Positions 44,142-55,004 are shown, numbered from the stretch's first letter. The stretch is 64,000 nucleotides of DNA from Devosia sp. LC5 (GCF_000735585.1 NZ_JNNO01000001.1:62001-126000), one strand, 5' to 3'. Notes: generated by a model not told the origin, from the sequence alone. A program made the numbers and translations.

Positions 44142-46016
44142 CTATTGCGCGCCGGTGAGGAGAGAAAGCGATTGCTGCAGGGCCTGCTCATTGATGCGCA
44201 GGCCGGCTTCGTCGCGCACCGCGGTTACGAAATCGCCATAGATGCCGATCCGCACTTCGTTTTCGAGGCTCGCATTGGCCTGTTCGGCCAGGCCGCCTTC
44301 GGCCGGCGTCACAGCGGTGACCTGGAACACGATATGCTCACCGCTATTGCTGACTGCAGCACCATGGTGGGTCTCGCCGCCTGCAAAGGCGGCCGAGGCA
44401 ACGGTCTGGTCGATCGTCTGGTCTTCTGAACCGAAGCGGGTAAACTGGGTACTCAGTTGCGGGAATACCCCAAGTGAAGCGGCCACATCGGCAATCGCTT
44501 CGCCGGCGTCGAGGCGCTTCACGGCAGCATCCTGAGCTTCTGCAATGGCGGCATTGCTGCGCTCGGTCGTAATCGCGGCCGTTACCTGCTCGCGCACTTC
44601 GTCGAGCGTCTGGTCACGGGACGGTTCGATCTTGACCAGGTCGAACCACAGATTGGCACTCCCGGCCAGCTGAATAGCCGGAGTCAGTTTGCCTTCCTCG
44701 GCCTTGAATATCGCCTGGGCGACACGCGGACGATCGGTATCGTTGAGGTCCGGAACGACCGAAAGCTCGCCGCCCCCGGCGGTCACATCGGCCTCATAGA
44801 GGTCGAGATTGAAACGGGCGGCAATGTCGGTCAGCGGCTGGAAGGCGGCGCGCAATTCTTCGATCTGGTCGAGAACGTCGGCCACTTCATTGCGCGCTTC
44901 GCTCAGGGCCAGGTTCTGCGCAATCTGATCGCGGGCCTCGGCCAGCGTAGGCTCGCGAGCGGGCTGAATGGCCGAGACGTGGATGGCGCGTTTGCCACCA
45001 ATGCCATCGATGATGGCAAACCCACCCTGCGGCAACCCAAAAGCGGCGCTGGCAAGGGCAGCGTCGGTGACGTTGGACTGGGCCAGCGTGCCCAGATCGG
45101 TCGGCGTCAGGCCGGCATCGGTCACCAAAGTCTCGAAGGGCGTTCCCGCAACCTGGCCGGCTTCGAAGGCCGTGACCTGCTCGGGATTGAGTACGACCTG
45201 CTGGATGGTGCGGGCTTCGGGCGTGTTGAGGCTGGCCTTGGTGCGCTCATATTCGGCGGCGATGGCCTCGTCGGAAATGGTCTTGGTCTTGGCCAAGCTC
45301 GCCGGCGACAGCTCGAGCATCTGCACGGTGCGGGTTTCCACGGTGCGGTATTCGGCCTGGTGCTCGGTGAGATAGGCAGCCAGCTCTTCTTCGGTCGGCG
45401 CAGCAGGGGTTTCGATATTGGTGTTGCCAATGACGAAATAGTCCATGGTGCGCTGGTCGGCAGCGTAGCGATTGACCAGATTGGAGGCCGTCGCGGAGAG
45501 TTTGGTGTCGCCGAACAGCGACAGCACCAATTGCTGGCGCTCGGCGGCCTTGGCCTGGTCGGCAAAGTACTCAGCCTCGGTCATCCCGCTCATCTGCAGC
45601 ACCTGCGAGAAGGCAGCGGGATCGAATGTGCCGAGCGTACCGGCAAAAGACGGATCCTCGCGCAGCATTTCGCTGAGTTTCTGCTCGGAAACGCCGAGCC
45701 CGAAATTATTCGCCATCTGGCTGAGGGCAGCGTCCTGCGCCAGGCTCTGCAACACCATGGAGGGAATGCCCAGGCTCACCGCTTCCTGCTGCGTGGGGAC
45801 AGACCCCAGCCGCTGGGCTACCTGGTTCATCTGATCCTGATAGGCACGCAGGAATTCCCGCGAGTTGATTTCCTCGTTGCCGACACGTGCTACGGTATTG
45901 GTGCCAAGGTCGGTGATGACATTGTTGATGCCGAACCCGGCAACGCCCACCAAAAGAAAAGCACCCATGACCTTACCTGGCCAGGATTTTGCAAAACCGC
46001 GCAAACTATCGAGCAT
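44142..46016 (-). CDS. PpiD-like SurA N-terminal periplasmic folding protein
   Basis: 624 residues. A short cytoplasmic N-terminus and one membrane helix (about 16-38, VMGAFLLVGVAGFGINNVI) anchor a large periplasmic part. The SurA-N chaperone region starts at ARVGNEEINSREFLRAYQDQMNQ. A parvulin-like domain around 240-360 appears degenerate, and a long helical C-terminus follows. It probably assists outer membrane and secreted protein folding at the Sec exit. It is divergent from tpiA. Confidence 0.85.
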   Translation of the reverse strand: MLDSLRGFAKSWPGKVMGAFLLVGVAGFGINNVITDLGTNTVARVGNEEINSREFLRAYQDQMNQVAQRLGSVPTQQEAVSLGIPSMVLQSLAQDAALSQMANNFGLGVSEQKLSEMLREDPSFAGTLGTFDPAAFSQVLQMSGMTEAEYFADQAKAAERQQLVLSLFGDTKLSATASNLVNRYAADQRTMDYFVIGNTNIETPAAPTEEELAAYLTEHQAEYRTVETRTVQMLELSPASLAKTKTISDEAIAAEYERTKASLNTPEARTIQQVVLNPEQVTAFEAGQVAGTPFETLVTDAGLTPTDLGTLAQSNVTDAALASAAFGLPQGGFAIIDGIGGKRAIHVSAIQPAREPTLAEARDQIAQNLALSEARNEVADVLDQIEELRAAFQPLTDIAARFNLDLYEADVTAGGGELSVVPDLNDTDRPRVAQAIFKAEEGKLTPAIQLAGSANLWFDLVKIEPSRDQTLDEVREQVTAAITTERSNAAIAEAQDAAVKRLDAGEAIADVAASLGVFPQLSTQFTRFGSEDQTIDQTVASAAFAGGETHHGAAVSNSGEHIVFQVTAVTPAEGGLAEQANASLENEVRIGIYGDFVTAVRDEAGLRINEQALQQSLSLLTGAQ

Positions 46017-46138
46017 GTCAGACGTTCCATAACGCGTATCTAGGCTTTACCGCAGCAGCGGGTGGGCACTAGTAATCCAATTTGACGTTCGGGGTTAGGG
46101 CAAAGCCCGCTCTGGTGCAAGAGGCAGGAGTATTAAGA

Positions 46139-46894
46139 GTGACAACGACATTGACGCCGCTGATCGCGGGCAATTGGAAAATGAACGGCATTCGCGCGTC
46201 GCTGGACGAACTCCAGAGCCTGGCGGATATGCTGACAACCGGTGAGGCGCCCCGCGCCGTCGTGGTCATCTGTCCTCCTGCAACAATTCTGGCAGCCGTC
46301 GCGCGGCAGGGCGCCAGCAGCGGCATTCTGGCCGGTGGCCAGGATTGCCATGCCGCTGCCTCCGGCGCCCATACCGGGGATATTGCGGCCGGAATGCTGG
46401 CCGATGCGGGCGCGCAATATGTCATCGTTGGCCATTCCGAGCGCCGCGCCGCCTATGCCGAAACCGACGCCACTGTTCGCGCCAAGGCTGAAGCGGCGAT
46501 CGGCGCCGGGCTCAAGCCGATCATCTGCGTGGGCGAAACCGAGGCTGAGCGCGACAGCGGTGAGGCCGAAACCGTCGTCGCCACCCAGCTTGCCGGATCG
46601 ATTCCCGATCATGCCGGTCAACACGAGGTGATCGTCGCCTATGAGCCGGTCTGGGCGATCGGCACCGGCCGCACACCGACCAGCGAAGAAATCGCACAGA
46701 TGCATAATCGCATCCGCACCATTCTGGCCGACCGGTTCGGGGACAAGGGCGTCGCCATCCGCATTCTCTATGGCGGCTCGCTCAAGCCGCAGAATGCGCG
46801 GGAAATCCTGGCCATCGAAAACGTCAATGGCGGGCTTGTCGGGGGCGCCAGCCTCTTGGCAAAGGACTTCTACACCATTATCTCCGCCGTATAA
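46139..46894 (+). CDS. tpiA: triosephosphate isomerase
   Basis: 251 residues. IAGNWKMNG carries Asn/Lys, VGHSERRA carries the catalytic His, and YEPVWAIGTGR carries the Glu; YGGSLKPQN and NGGLVGGASL close the barrel. It interconverts dihydroxyacetone phosphate and glyceraldehyde-3-phosphate. GTG start at 46139 with GGCAGGAG 8 bases upstream; the upstream ATG frame is rejected. Confidence 0.97.
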   Translation: MTTTLTPLIAGNWKMNGIRASLDELQSLADMLTTGEAPRAVVVICPPATILAAVARQGASSGILAGGQDCHAAASGAHTGDIAAGMLADAGAQYVIVGHSERRAAYAETDATVRAKAEAAIGAGLKPIICVGETEAERDSGEAETVVATQLAGSIPDHAGQHEVIVAYEPVWAIGTGRTPTSEEIAQMHNRIRTILADRFGDKGVAIRILYGGSLKPQNAREILAIENVNGGLVGGASLLAKDFYTIISAV

Positions 46895-46908
46895 CAAGCG
46901 CGAGACGG

Positions 46909-46941
46909 CAGAGGCCGGCTGGAAATTCCGCCCGGCCTCTG
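46909..46941 (+). terminator. hairpin between tpiA and secG
   Basis: CAGAGGCCGG and CCGGCCTCTG form a 10-bp stem with a 13-base loop. With no T-tract, it may be a partial terminator or RNA-stabilising element. Confidence 0.4.
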
Positions 46942-47004
46942 GCAATTGCGGCACGAGGCGTGTAAGACGCGCCATCTTTTGACACGACCTGAAACTGAGA
47001 CACG

Positions 47005-47523
47005 ATGGCGAACGTCCTGATTGTTGCCTATTTGCTGATCGTCCTGGCGCTGATCGCGGTGATCCTGCTGCAGCGCTCTGAGGGCGGTGCGCTGGGCATT
47101 GGCGGTGGCAGCGGCGGCTTTATGACCGCCCGCGGCTCGGCCAACCTTTTGACCCGGACCACGGCGATTCTGGCGACACTGTTTTTTGCCACCGCGATCG
47201 GGCTGACCGTTCTCAGCGAATTGGATCGCGGCACGTCGGGCATTCTCGAACGCGCAGTGCAAGGTACCGATCAGGCCGCGCCGACCAGCGTGCTTGATGC
47301 ACTCAATTCGCTTCAGGGCGGCACCACCTCCGATCTGCCGGTTCCGGCAACCGACCCGGCGGCCCCCGCTGGCTCCGACCCGGTGACCGAGGATATCGGC
47401 ACTATGGCCCCCGCCACTGACACCACTGCGACGACTGCCCCGGCCGCCAATAGCGACCTGCCGGTGCCGCAGGCTCCGGCGGAGACGTCGACGCAAACAC
47501 CGGCCGCTCCGGCGACCAACTAA
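47005..47523 (+). CDS. secG: preprotein translocase subunit SecG
   Basis: 172 residues. Two membrane helices (about 3-23 and 53-73) flank the conserved loop LLQRSEGGALGIGGGSGGFMTARGSANLLTRTT. The C-terminal 80 residues are a Pro/Ala/Thr-rich tail, longer than in enterobacteria but common in this order. It is a SecYEG accessory subunit in the inner membrane. Confidence 0.95.
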   Translation: MANVLIVAYLLIVLALIAVILLQRSEGGALGIGGGSGGFMTARGSANLLTRTTAILATLFFATAIGLTVLSELDRGTSGILERAVQGTDQAAPTSVLDALNSLQGGTTSDLPVPATDPAAPAGSDPVTEDIGTMAPATDTTATTAPAANSDLPVPQAPAETSTQTPAAPATN

Positions 47524-47545
47524 CCGCCGCAAGGCGCAACGGCAG

Positions 47546-47576
47546 AGGGGGATGGAAACATCCCCTTCTTCTTTTT
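47546..47576 (+). terminator. intrinsic terminator after secG
   Basis: GGGGATG, a GAAA loop and CATCCCC are followed by TTCTTCTTTTT. It separates secG from pyrG. Confidence 0.85.
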
Positions 47577-47628
47577 GTGTAGAGCCGCACACAGGCTCTA
47601 CGAATCGACGACGATGTGATTAAGGTGA

Positions 47629-49263
<1,635 letters not shown>

Positions 49264-49271
49264 AGCAGGCC

Positions 49272-49454
49272 ATGGCCGAGATCGTCTCGCTATCCAAAGC
49301 CCGCAAGGCCAAGGCCCGCGTCGCCAAGGATACGCGGGCGGCGGAGAATCGCGTCAAGTTCGGACGCACCAAGGCCGAGAAGACCTTGGCCGAGGCCGAG
49401 AAGGCGCTGGTGGATAAGCGGACCGATGCCCACAAGCGGGGCGAGGACGAATAA
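49272..49454 (+). CDS. DUF4169 family small protein
   Basis: 60 residues, highly charged: MAEIVSLSKARKAKARVAKD, then helical Lys/Glu/Ala repeats (ENRVKFGRTKAEKTLAEAEKA). It matches the short DUF4169 proteins of alphaproteobacteria, whose function is unknown; the composition suggests nucleic acid or ribosome contact, as an inference. It lies 8 bases after pyrG; the longer frame over pyrG is a shadow. Confidence 0.8.
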   Translation: MAEIVSLSKARKAKARVAKDTRAAENRVKFGRTKAEKTLAEAEKALVDKRTDAHKRGEDE

Positions 49455-49458
49455 GCCC

Positions 49459-50463
49459 CTATTTCGCGTCGCGGATCGCGGCGATGATTTCGGCCAGCAG
49501 GTCATGCAGATCGTCGCGGTGGCCGGTATTTGCCGCGCCCGTGGTTTCGTCCGATGTCATCACGACGGTCAGATCCAGCGCCGGCACGATATAGAGCATC
49601 TGGCCGCCGAAACCCCAGGCAAAGCGGGTGTCTTCACCACCGATATTACGCAAGAACCAGCCATAGCCGTAGCTGTCGCCGGTCCGGATGGATCGCGTAT
49701 GCGGGGACCAGGATTGCTCGATCCAGGCTTGCGAGATGACGCGCGTACCATCGGGGGCGAGACCGCCGCTGCGATAGAGCTCGCCAAAGGCCAGCAGGGA
49801 GCGCGGGGGCATGGCCATCTGGTTGCCGCCCAGATAAATGCCTTGCGGATCGCGATCCCAACTGGCGATGGCGAAGCCGGGGACGACGCCAAGCCATTCG
49901 CGGGCATTTGCCAGAGTAGAGCGGCCGGTTTGCTGGGTGAGGATGGCTGACAGCAAATGGCTGGAGCCGGTCGAATAAAGCATGCCGGCGCCCGGATCAT
50001 CGACAAAGGGGCGGGAAAGGGCGGCGCGGACCCAATTATCGCTGGCGACCCAGCGGCCATAATTCACCCCGGAGGTAGGTTCGAGCCCCGCCCGCATGGT
50101 GAGCAGGTCGCCGATGGTGATGTCCTCAATGCGGGCATCGGCATTGGAGGGCAGATCATCGCGCAGGATTGGCGCAATCTTCTGGTCGGCGCCGTCCAGA
50201 ATGCCCTTCTCGATGGCGATGCCAACCAGGGCCGAAATGATTGTTTTTGATGCCGATTTTATGTTCGTCGGCGCGTCCAGCCCGTGGCCGTTATAGCCCC
50301 GCTCGGCAATGATCTCGCCGTTTTGCGCGACGATTACCGTCTCCAGCGGCTCAAGCCGCTCGGCGTCCTCAAGGACTTCAGCCAGCAGAGGCGTCGAATC
50401 CTGCGCGAAAACAGGTGAGACGAGGAGCATCGAGATGGCGAGGGCCAGGCTGAGGAATATCAT
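49459..50463 (-). CDS. serine hydrolase, beta-lactamase/class C family, exported
   Basis: 334-336 residues. A signal peptide ends near VFAQD. The SxxK nucleophile is in IKSASKTIISAL, the YxT/N-type motif is in MLYSTGSSHLLSAIL, and the late FGGQM stretch stands where the KTG-like triad element lies. Members include class C beta-lactamases, DD-peptidases and esterases, so the substrate is open. Starts at 50469 and 50463 are both possible. It is separated from the DUF1684 gene by 183 bases with no clear terminator. Confidence 0.82.
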   Translation of the reverse strand: MIFLSLALAISMLLVSPVFAQDSTPLLAEVLEDAERLEPLETVIVAQNGEIIAERGYNGHGLDAPTNIKSASKTIISALVGIAIEKGILDGADQKIAPILRDDLPSNADARIEDITIGDLLTMRAGLEPTSGVNYGRWVASDNWVRAALSRPFVDDPGAGMLYSTGSSHLLSAILTQQTGRSTLANAREWLGVVPGFAIASWDRDPQGIYLGGNQMAMPPRSLLAFGELYRSGGLAPDGTRVISQAWIEQSWSPHTRSIRTGDSYGYGWFLRNIGGEDTRFAWGFGGQMLYIVPALDLTVVMTSDETTGAANTGHRDDLHDLLAEIIAAIRDAK

Positions 50464-50646
50464 CGGCAATCCTTCCGAGATGGGGCGACGAAATCCTGTT
50501 TCGAGGACGTGAAAAATCTACCGACCAGCAGGTGCATGATTGTGGCGCCGATATCACGATACTGTTCGCATCCGACGGATGGTTGCGGGCAGGTGATCCC
50601 ACCCTCAATCCCTCCTCTCAAGGACGACGTCGTGGCCGGCTGCGCG

Positions 50647-51438
50647 CTAGTGGCTGTCCCTCAACCGCTTTTCGCCCGCCTCAATGCGGAACGGCAGCAC
50701 GTTTTCGGGGGGCGGCAGCGGGCAGACGGCGTGTTCGGTGAAGGCGCAGGGCGGATTGATGGCCTTGTTGAAGTCGAGCACGATGGTTTTGTCGGTGACC
50801 TCCTCGCCATAAAGGAATCGAGAGGCGGGATAGGTGGAATCCTTGGAGGTCGGGTCGCGCAGCACGAATTGGGGCGATTGCGGCGTACCATGGGTGGCGA
50901 TCAGCTCGTAGGTCTTGCCGTCATGGGTGAAGACGGCCTTGTGGGTGGCTTCGATATCGGTGGGGATGGATTTGGTGGTGTCCACCGTCATGCCCTTGGG
51001 GGTGGCGAAGGGGACCCAATCGGCCACGATGCGCCATTCGGGCCGGGCCGGGAAATAATCGATGCCAGGGAAGCGGGCAGGCGCGGGCGAGGCGGTGTCA
51101 CGCACCCGCAGGGCATTTTCGCCATTGAGCGTGGTGATTTCGAGCAGTAGCGAGCCGGCGGTGAAGCGTGGCGGATGGTGCTTGTCGAGCTTGATGGCCT
51201 GGAGGGCACCGCCATCGGCGGGGGTATAGGTGACCTTGCCGCCGGCGTCCTGAGTGATCGCGCCGACACGGGCAGGACCGGCCGAGAGGACGATGTCATT
51301 ATCCTCTGCACTGCCGACGGTGACCGTGCCTTCGGCCAGCCAGAAGCGGCCGATAATGTTGAGCCAGCCATCGGGCGCGGTGAGATTGGCGAGGCGCTTG
51401 GCCTTCCAGGCGTCGAGGGCGGCGAGATAATCGGACAT
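50647..51438 (-). CDS. DUF1684 domain protein
   Basis: 263 residues, no signal peptide. The N-terminus (LDAWKAKRLANLTAPDGWLNIIGRFWLAEG) and the C-terminal TIVLDFNKAINPPCAFTEHAVCPLPPPENVLPF are DUF1684 hallmarks. The function of the family is not established. It starts 11 bases after the last ATPase gene of the peptide importer and is probably cotranscribed with it. Confidence 0.85.
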   Translation of the reverse strand: MSDYLAALDAWKAKRLANLTAPDGWLNIIGRFWLAEGTVTVGSAEDNDIVLSAGPARVGAITQDAGGKVTYTPADGGALQAIKLDKHHPPRFTAGSLLLEITTLNGENALRVRDTASPAPARFPGIDYFPARPEWRIVADWVPFATPKGMTVDTTKSIPTDIEATHKAVFTHDGKTYELIATHGTPQSPQFVLRDPTSKDSTYPASRFLYGEEVTDKTIVLDFNKAINPPCAFTEHAVCPLPPPENVLPFRIEAGEKRLRDSH

Positions 51439-51449
51439 GGCAAATTCCT

Positions 51450-52196
51450 TCAGGCGGGCATGCGCGGCACGCTACTAAGCAGCCGCTGGGTATATGGGTG
51501 TTGCGGATTGGCAAGAATAGAGGCGGTGGCGCCGGCTTCAACGATCCGGCCTTTTTCGAGAATGACGATCTTTTGGCAGAGGGCGGCGACGACGCCCAGA
51601 TCGTGCGAGACAAAGACCAGGGTCATCTGCTCGCTCAGGCTTTTGAGCAGGTCGACGATACGGATGCGGGTGGAGAGATCAAGCGCGCTGACGGCTTCGT
51701 CGGCCAGGAGCAGGCTGGGGCCGGCGACGATGGCGCGGGCGATGGCGATACGCTGGCGCTGGCCGCCGGAGAATTCGTGCGGGTAACGGCCCAGGATATT
51801 GCGTTCGAGGCCGACTGAGGCCAGGGCGTCGGACACCATCTGGCGGTGGTCGCCGGGAATGCGCAGGGCGCGCAGGGGCTCGGAGACGATGGAAAGCACG
51901 GCCTGGCGTGGGTCGAGTGACGAATAGGGGTCCTGGAAAACCACCTGTACCTGGCGGCGATAGTCGCGCATGAAGCGGGCGCTGCGCGGATCGAGCGGGG
52001 TGCCGTTGAAGGTGATGCTGCCGCTGGAGGGGCGGGTGAGGCCGAGCAATAGGCGCAGGAGGGTGGTTTTGCCGGAACCGGATTCACCGACCAGGCCAAT
52101 GCTGTCGCCGGGCTCGATGGTGAGGGAAACGCCGTCGAGTACGCGTTTGCTGGCATTGTAGCTGAAGGTGACGTCTTGGACGCTGAGGAGGCTCAT
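51450..52196 (-). CDS. peptide/nickel ABC importer ATPase (DppF-type)
   Basis: 248 residues. Walker A GESGSGKTTLLRLLLG (about 36-51), signature FSGGQRQRIAIARAI, Walker B LLLADEAVSALD and switch FVSHDLGVV. The C-terminal oligopeptide-type extension is short (HPYTQRLLSSVPRMP). With the DppD-type subunit it energises the permeases. ATGA overlap with the preceding gene. Confidence 0.92.
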   Translation of the reverse strand: MSLLSVQDVTFSYNASKRVLDGVSLTIEPGDSIGLVGESGSGKTTLLRLLLGLTRPSSGSITFNGTPLDPRSARFMRDYRRQVQVVFQDPYSSLDPRQAVLSIVSEPLRALRIPGDHRQMVSDALASVGLERNILGRYPHEFSGGQRQRIAIARAIVAGPSLLLADEAVSALDLSTRIRIVDLLKSLSEQMTLVFVSHDLGVVAALCQKIVILEKGRIVEAGATASILANPQHPYTQRLLSSVPRMPA

Positions 52197-53002
52197 GGTT
52201 GCTCTCCCAAAGCGGCGTCGAAGGCGTGGGCGGCGGCGACGAGGGTGGCGGTGTAGTCGTGTTGCGGGCGGGCAAAGATTTCGGCCACGGGGCCAGTTTC
52301 CACGATGACGCCGCGACGCAGCACGGCGACACGATCGACAATGCTGGCGACGACGGGGAGATCGTGGCTGATGAAGAGCAGGGCCATATTGCGCTGGCGG
52401 ACGAGGTTATCGAGCAGGCGCAGGATTTCGGCCTGGGTGGTGACATCGAGCGCGGTGGTAGGCTCGTCGGCAATCAACAGATCGGGGCGGCAGGCCAGGG
52501 CCATGGCGATGGCCACGCGCTGGCGCTGGCCGCCGGAGATTTCGTGCGGATAGGCGTGAGCAATGCGTTGCGGATCGGGCAGGGCGACGTCGGCCATGAG
52601 GTCGAAGATGGCTTTGTCGAGCGCGGCGCCGGAGAGCGGATTGCCGTCGCGGGCGGCGCGGCGTTGCAGGGGCCCCGCGATCTGGCGGCCGATGCGCATG
52701 AGTGGATCGAGCGCGGTCAGCGGCTCCTGGAACACCACGGCGACCGCGGTGCCGCGCAGGCGATTGAGCTGGTGGTCGGGCGTGCCGATGATCTGCTGGC
52801 CGGCGAGGGTGACCGAGCCGGTGGCCTTGATGCTGGGGGGCAAAAGGCCCGTGGCGGCCATGGCGGTGAGGGATTTGCCGGAGCCGGATTCGCCAATCAG
52901 GCCCAGCCGCTCGCCTGGGGCGATGCGCAGGTTGAGGCTTTCGACCAGCGTGGTGGTGCCAGTTTTGATTGTCAGGCCGGCAATGTCGAGCAGGGCACTC
53001 AT
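52193..53002 (-). CDS. peptide/nickel ABC importer ATPase (DppD-type)
   Basis: 269 residues. Walker [14 protein letters not shown] (about 36-48), [18 protein letters not shown], signature [16 protein letters not shown], Walker [13 protein letters not shown] and switch FISHDLPVV are all present. The C-terminal [10 protein letters not shown] remnant is a shortened oligopeptide domain without the usual cysteines. Coupled to permease DppC-type by a 4-base overlap. Confidence 0.92.
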   Translation of the reverse strand: MSALLDIAGLTIKTGTTTLVESLNLRIAPGERLGLIGESGSGKSLTAMAATGLLPPSIKATGSVTLAGQQIIGTPDHQLNRLRGTAVAVVFQEPLTALDPLMRIGRQIAGPLQRRAARDGNPLSGAALDKAIFDLMADVALPDPQRIAHAYPHEISGGQRQRVAIAMALACRPDLLIADEPTTALDVTTQAEILRLLDNLVRQRNMALLFISHDLPVVASIVDRVAVLRRGVIVETGPVAEIFARPQHDYTATLVAAAHAFDAALGEQP

Positions 53003-53847
53003 CGCGCGCGCCTTGTGGGATCAATGCTGTCGCGCAGGCCATCGGCGAGCAGATTGATGCCGATCACCAGCGAGACGAGCGCAATGCCGGGAGCGATGGC
53101 GCCGATGGGGGCGGTGTAGACCGTGCCCTGAGCCTCCTGCAGCAGGCGGCCCCAGGAGGCGTTGGGCGGCGGGGCGCCGAGGCCGAGATAGGACAAGGAT
53201 GCTTCAGCAATGACGGCGAGACCGAATTGCAGGGCGAAATTGACCGACAGGGTCGGCCAGATATTGGGCAGGACATGGCCGAAGACGATAGCTGGCCATG
53301 ACGAACCAGAGGTGCGGGCGGCGGTGATGAAATCCATCAGCAGCACGCGCTTGACCAGAATGCGGGTCAGCCGGGCGACGATGGCTGAGAGCGCAATACC
53401 GATGGCAATGATCGCGGAGGCCAGGTTCGCCGTGTCGCTGGCGGCGACCACCAGCATGGCGATCAGCAGGGTGGGGAAGGCGATGAGGATGTCGAGGGTG
53501 GCCGCGAGCGCGTCATCGAGCAATTTGCTGGCGAAGGCGGCCAGGATTCCCAGGGTGACGCCGAGAGCCGCGCCGATGGCGACGGCGCCGGTGCCCACGA
53601 TGAGGGCTATGCGCGAGCCGACCATGATCTGGGTGAGGAAATCGCGGCCGAGCCGGTCGGTGCCCGCCCAGTGTAGCCATGATGGGGCTTCAAGGCGTCC
53701 ACCGCTCATGCCGGTGGGGTCGTAGGGTGTCCAGACCAGGGTGAGCAGGCCGATGGCAATGTGAAGGCCCACGAGGGCCAGGCCTGCCCAGAGGGTGACG
53801 GAGCCATGGCTGCGGCGCTTGGGGCTGATGACGTCGAGCGTGGTCAT
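52999..53847 (-). CDS. peptide/nickel ABC importer permease (DppC-type)
   Basis: 282 residues, about six membrane helices. WAGTDRLGRDFLTQIMVGSRIALIVG is the N-terminal periplasmic/first-helix signature, and the EAA-type loop is FITAARTSGSSWPAIVFGHVLPN. LSYLGLGAPPPNASWGRLLQEA is diagnostic of DppC/OppC. Overlaps both neighbours by 4 bases. Confidence 0.93.
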   Translation of the reverse strand: MTTLDVISPKRRSHGSVTLWAGLALVGLHIAIGLLTLVWTPYDPTGMSGGRLEAPSWLHWAGTDRLGRDFLTQIMVGSRIALIVGTGAVAIGAALGVTLGILAAFASKLLDDALAATLDILIAFPTLLIAMLVVAASDTANLASAIIAIGIALSAIVARLTRILVKRVLLMDFITAARTSGSSWPAIVFGHVLPNIWPTLSVNFALQFGLAVIAEASLSYLGLGAPPPNASWGRLLQEAQGTVYTAPIGAIAPGIALVSLVIGINLLADGLRDSIDPTRRAR

Positions 53848-54884
53848 GGCGTGCCGGCCCCACGGTCGCGCAGGCGCGGGTCGATGAAGCGCTGCAGCAG
53901 GTCGGCGGCAAAGCCAATCAGCAGGACGAGGAGGGTGGAGACGAAGAGTACGCCCTGCACGTTTGGATAATCGCGTTGCTGGATGGCGAGCAGCAGCATG
54001 GAGCCGAGGCCCGGGAGGCTGAAGACGCGTTCGATGACGACGGCGCCGAGGAAGGTGCTGGCCAATTCAATGCCCAGAATGGAGATGACCGGGACGGCGC
54101 CGTTGCGCAGGCCGTGGCGGATCAGGGCCTGCGGGAAAGATGAGCCGAGGGCGCGGGCGGTGCGCAAATAGTCGCTGCCGAGCACGTCGAGCGTGGCGGC
54201 GCGGACATAGCGCAGCACCGAGGCGGCCATGACGAGGGCAATGGTGAGGACCGGCAGGATCATGGCCACGGCGGCTTCGCCGAAATTGGTCCAGCCGCGC
54301 AGGGGGAAGCCACCCGAGGGCAGCAGGCGCAGATTGATGGCGAAAAGCGTCACCAAGAGGATTCCGACCCAGAAGACGGGAATGGCGATGCCGAGTTGGG
54401 ACACAACGGAAATCAGCCCGCCATACCAGCGGTCGGAGCGGACTGCGGCGATGATGCCGAGGGGAATAGCGAGGGCTAAAGCGAGCAGGAAGCCGAGAAA
54501 GGTCAGCGGCAGCGTGACCGACATGCGGTTGCCGATTTCCCCGGCGACGGAGGCGCGGCTGACAAAGGATGTGCCGAGGTCAAAGCGGGCCAGATTGCCG
54601 ATGAAGGAGACGAATTGGGTGTAAAGCGGCTGGTCGGACCCGACCTGGCTGCGGGCCGCCGCGATCTGCGCTTCAGTAGCGCCGACGCCGAGCAAGGCAT
54701 TGGCCGGATCGCCCGGCAACAGGCGCAACAAGACGAACAGCACGATAGCCGCGATCAGCAGGGACGCGATGAGAATGACCAGACGGCGCAGTGTATAAGC
54801 GAGAATGGGGAGCCTCCGAGTCAGTTGGGGCAGGGTAACGGTTTTGGAGGAGGCGGGCCACACGAGTTCGTGGTGTTTACGCAT
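53844..54884 (-). CDS. peptide/nickel ABC importer permease (DppB-type), start uncertain
   Basis: 346 residues if begun at the ATG complementary to 54882-54884. The recognisable DppB start, ILAYTLRRLVILIASLLIAAIVLFVLLRLLPGDPA, begins 26 residues later, at an ATT codon (54806) that has a strong GGAGG 6 bases upstream. The upstream extension (MRKHHELVWPASSKT) is not conserved in style. EAA-type loop YLRTARALGSSFPQALIRHGLRN, and VVIERVFSLPGLGSMLL at the end, confirm the family. Begins the permease/ATPase block; the binding protein gene lies upstream beyond a hairpin. Confidence 0.85.
   Translation of the reverse strand: MRKHHELVWPASSKTVTLPQLTRRLPILAYTLRRLVILIASLLIAAIVLFVLLRLLPGDPANALLGVGATEAQIAAARSQVGSDQPLYTQFVSFIGNLARFDLGTSFVSRASVAGEIGNRMSVTLPLTFLGFLLALALAIPLGIIAAVRSDRWYGGLISVVSQLGIAIPVFWVGILLVTLFAINLRLLPSGGFPLRGWTNFGEAAVAMILPVLTIALVMAASVLRYVRAATLDVLGSDYLRTARALGSSFPQALIRHGLRNGAVPVISILGIELASTFLGAVVIERVFSLPGLGSMLLLAIQQRDYPNVQGVLFVSTLLVLLIGFAADLLQRFIDPRLRDRGAGTP
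54813..54817 (-). promoter_or_regulatory. ribosome binding site GGAGG in front of an ATT codon
   Basis: GGAGG on the minus strand (54817-54813) stands 6 bases before ATT at 54806-54804, where DppB homologues normally have their ATG followed by LAY.LRRL. This suggests an AUU start or a sequence error. Confidence 0.45.
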
Positions 54885-54931
54885 ACCCGCTGCCAAGCCG
54901 GATGCCGTGAAGCCGCTACCCCACCGCATCT

Positions 54932-55004
54932 CCCTCGAGCTCGCCCCGAGGGTCCTTCGCCGCTTGTGCCGGGTTGGGAATGGCCCTCGGGTCAAGCCCG
55001 AGGG
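54932..55004. repeat. two palindromic hairpins between binding-protein and permease genes
   Basis: CCCTCG/CGAGGG (54932-54937 and 54947-54952) is followed by a perfect 8-bp pair CCCTCGGG/CCCGAGGG with loop TCAAG (54984-55004). The shared CCCTCG motif suggests a REP-like element. Its place just after the binding-protein gene would protect that mRNA 3' end or limit read-through, giving more binding protein than permease. Confidence 0.55.
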
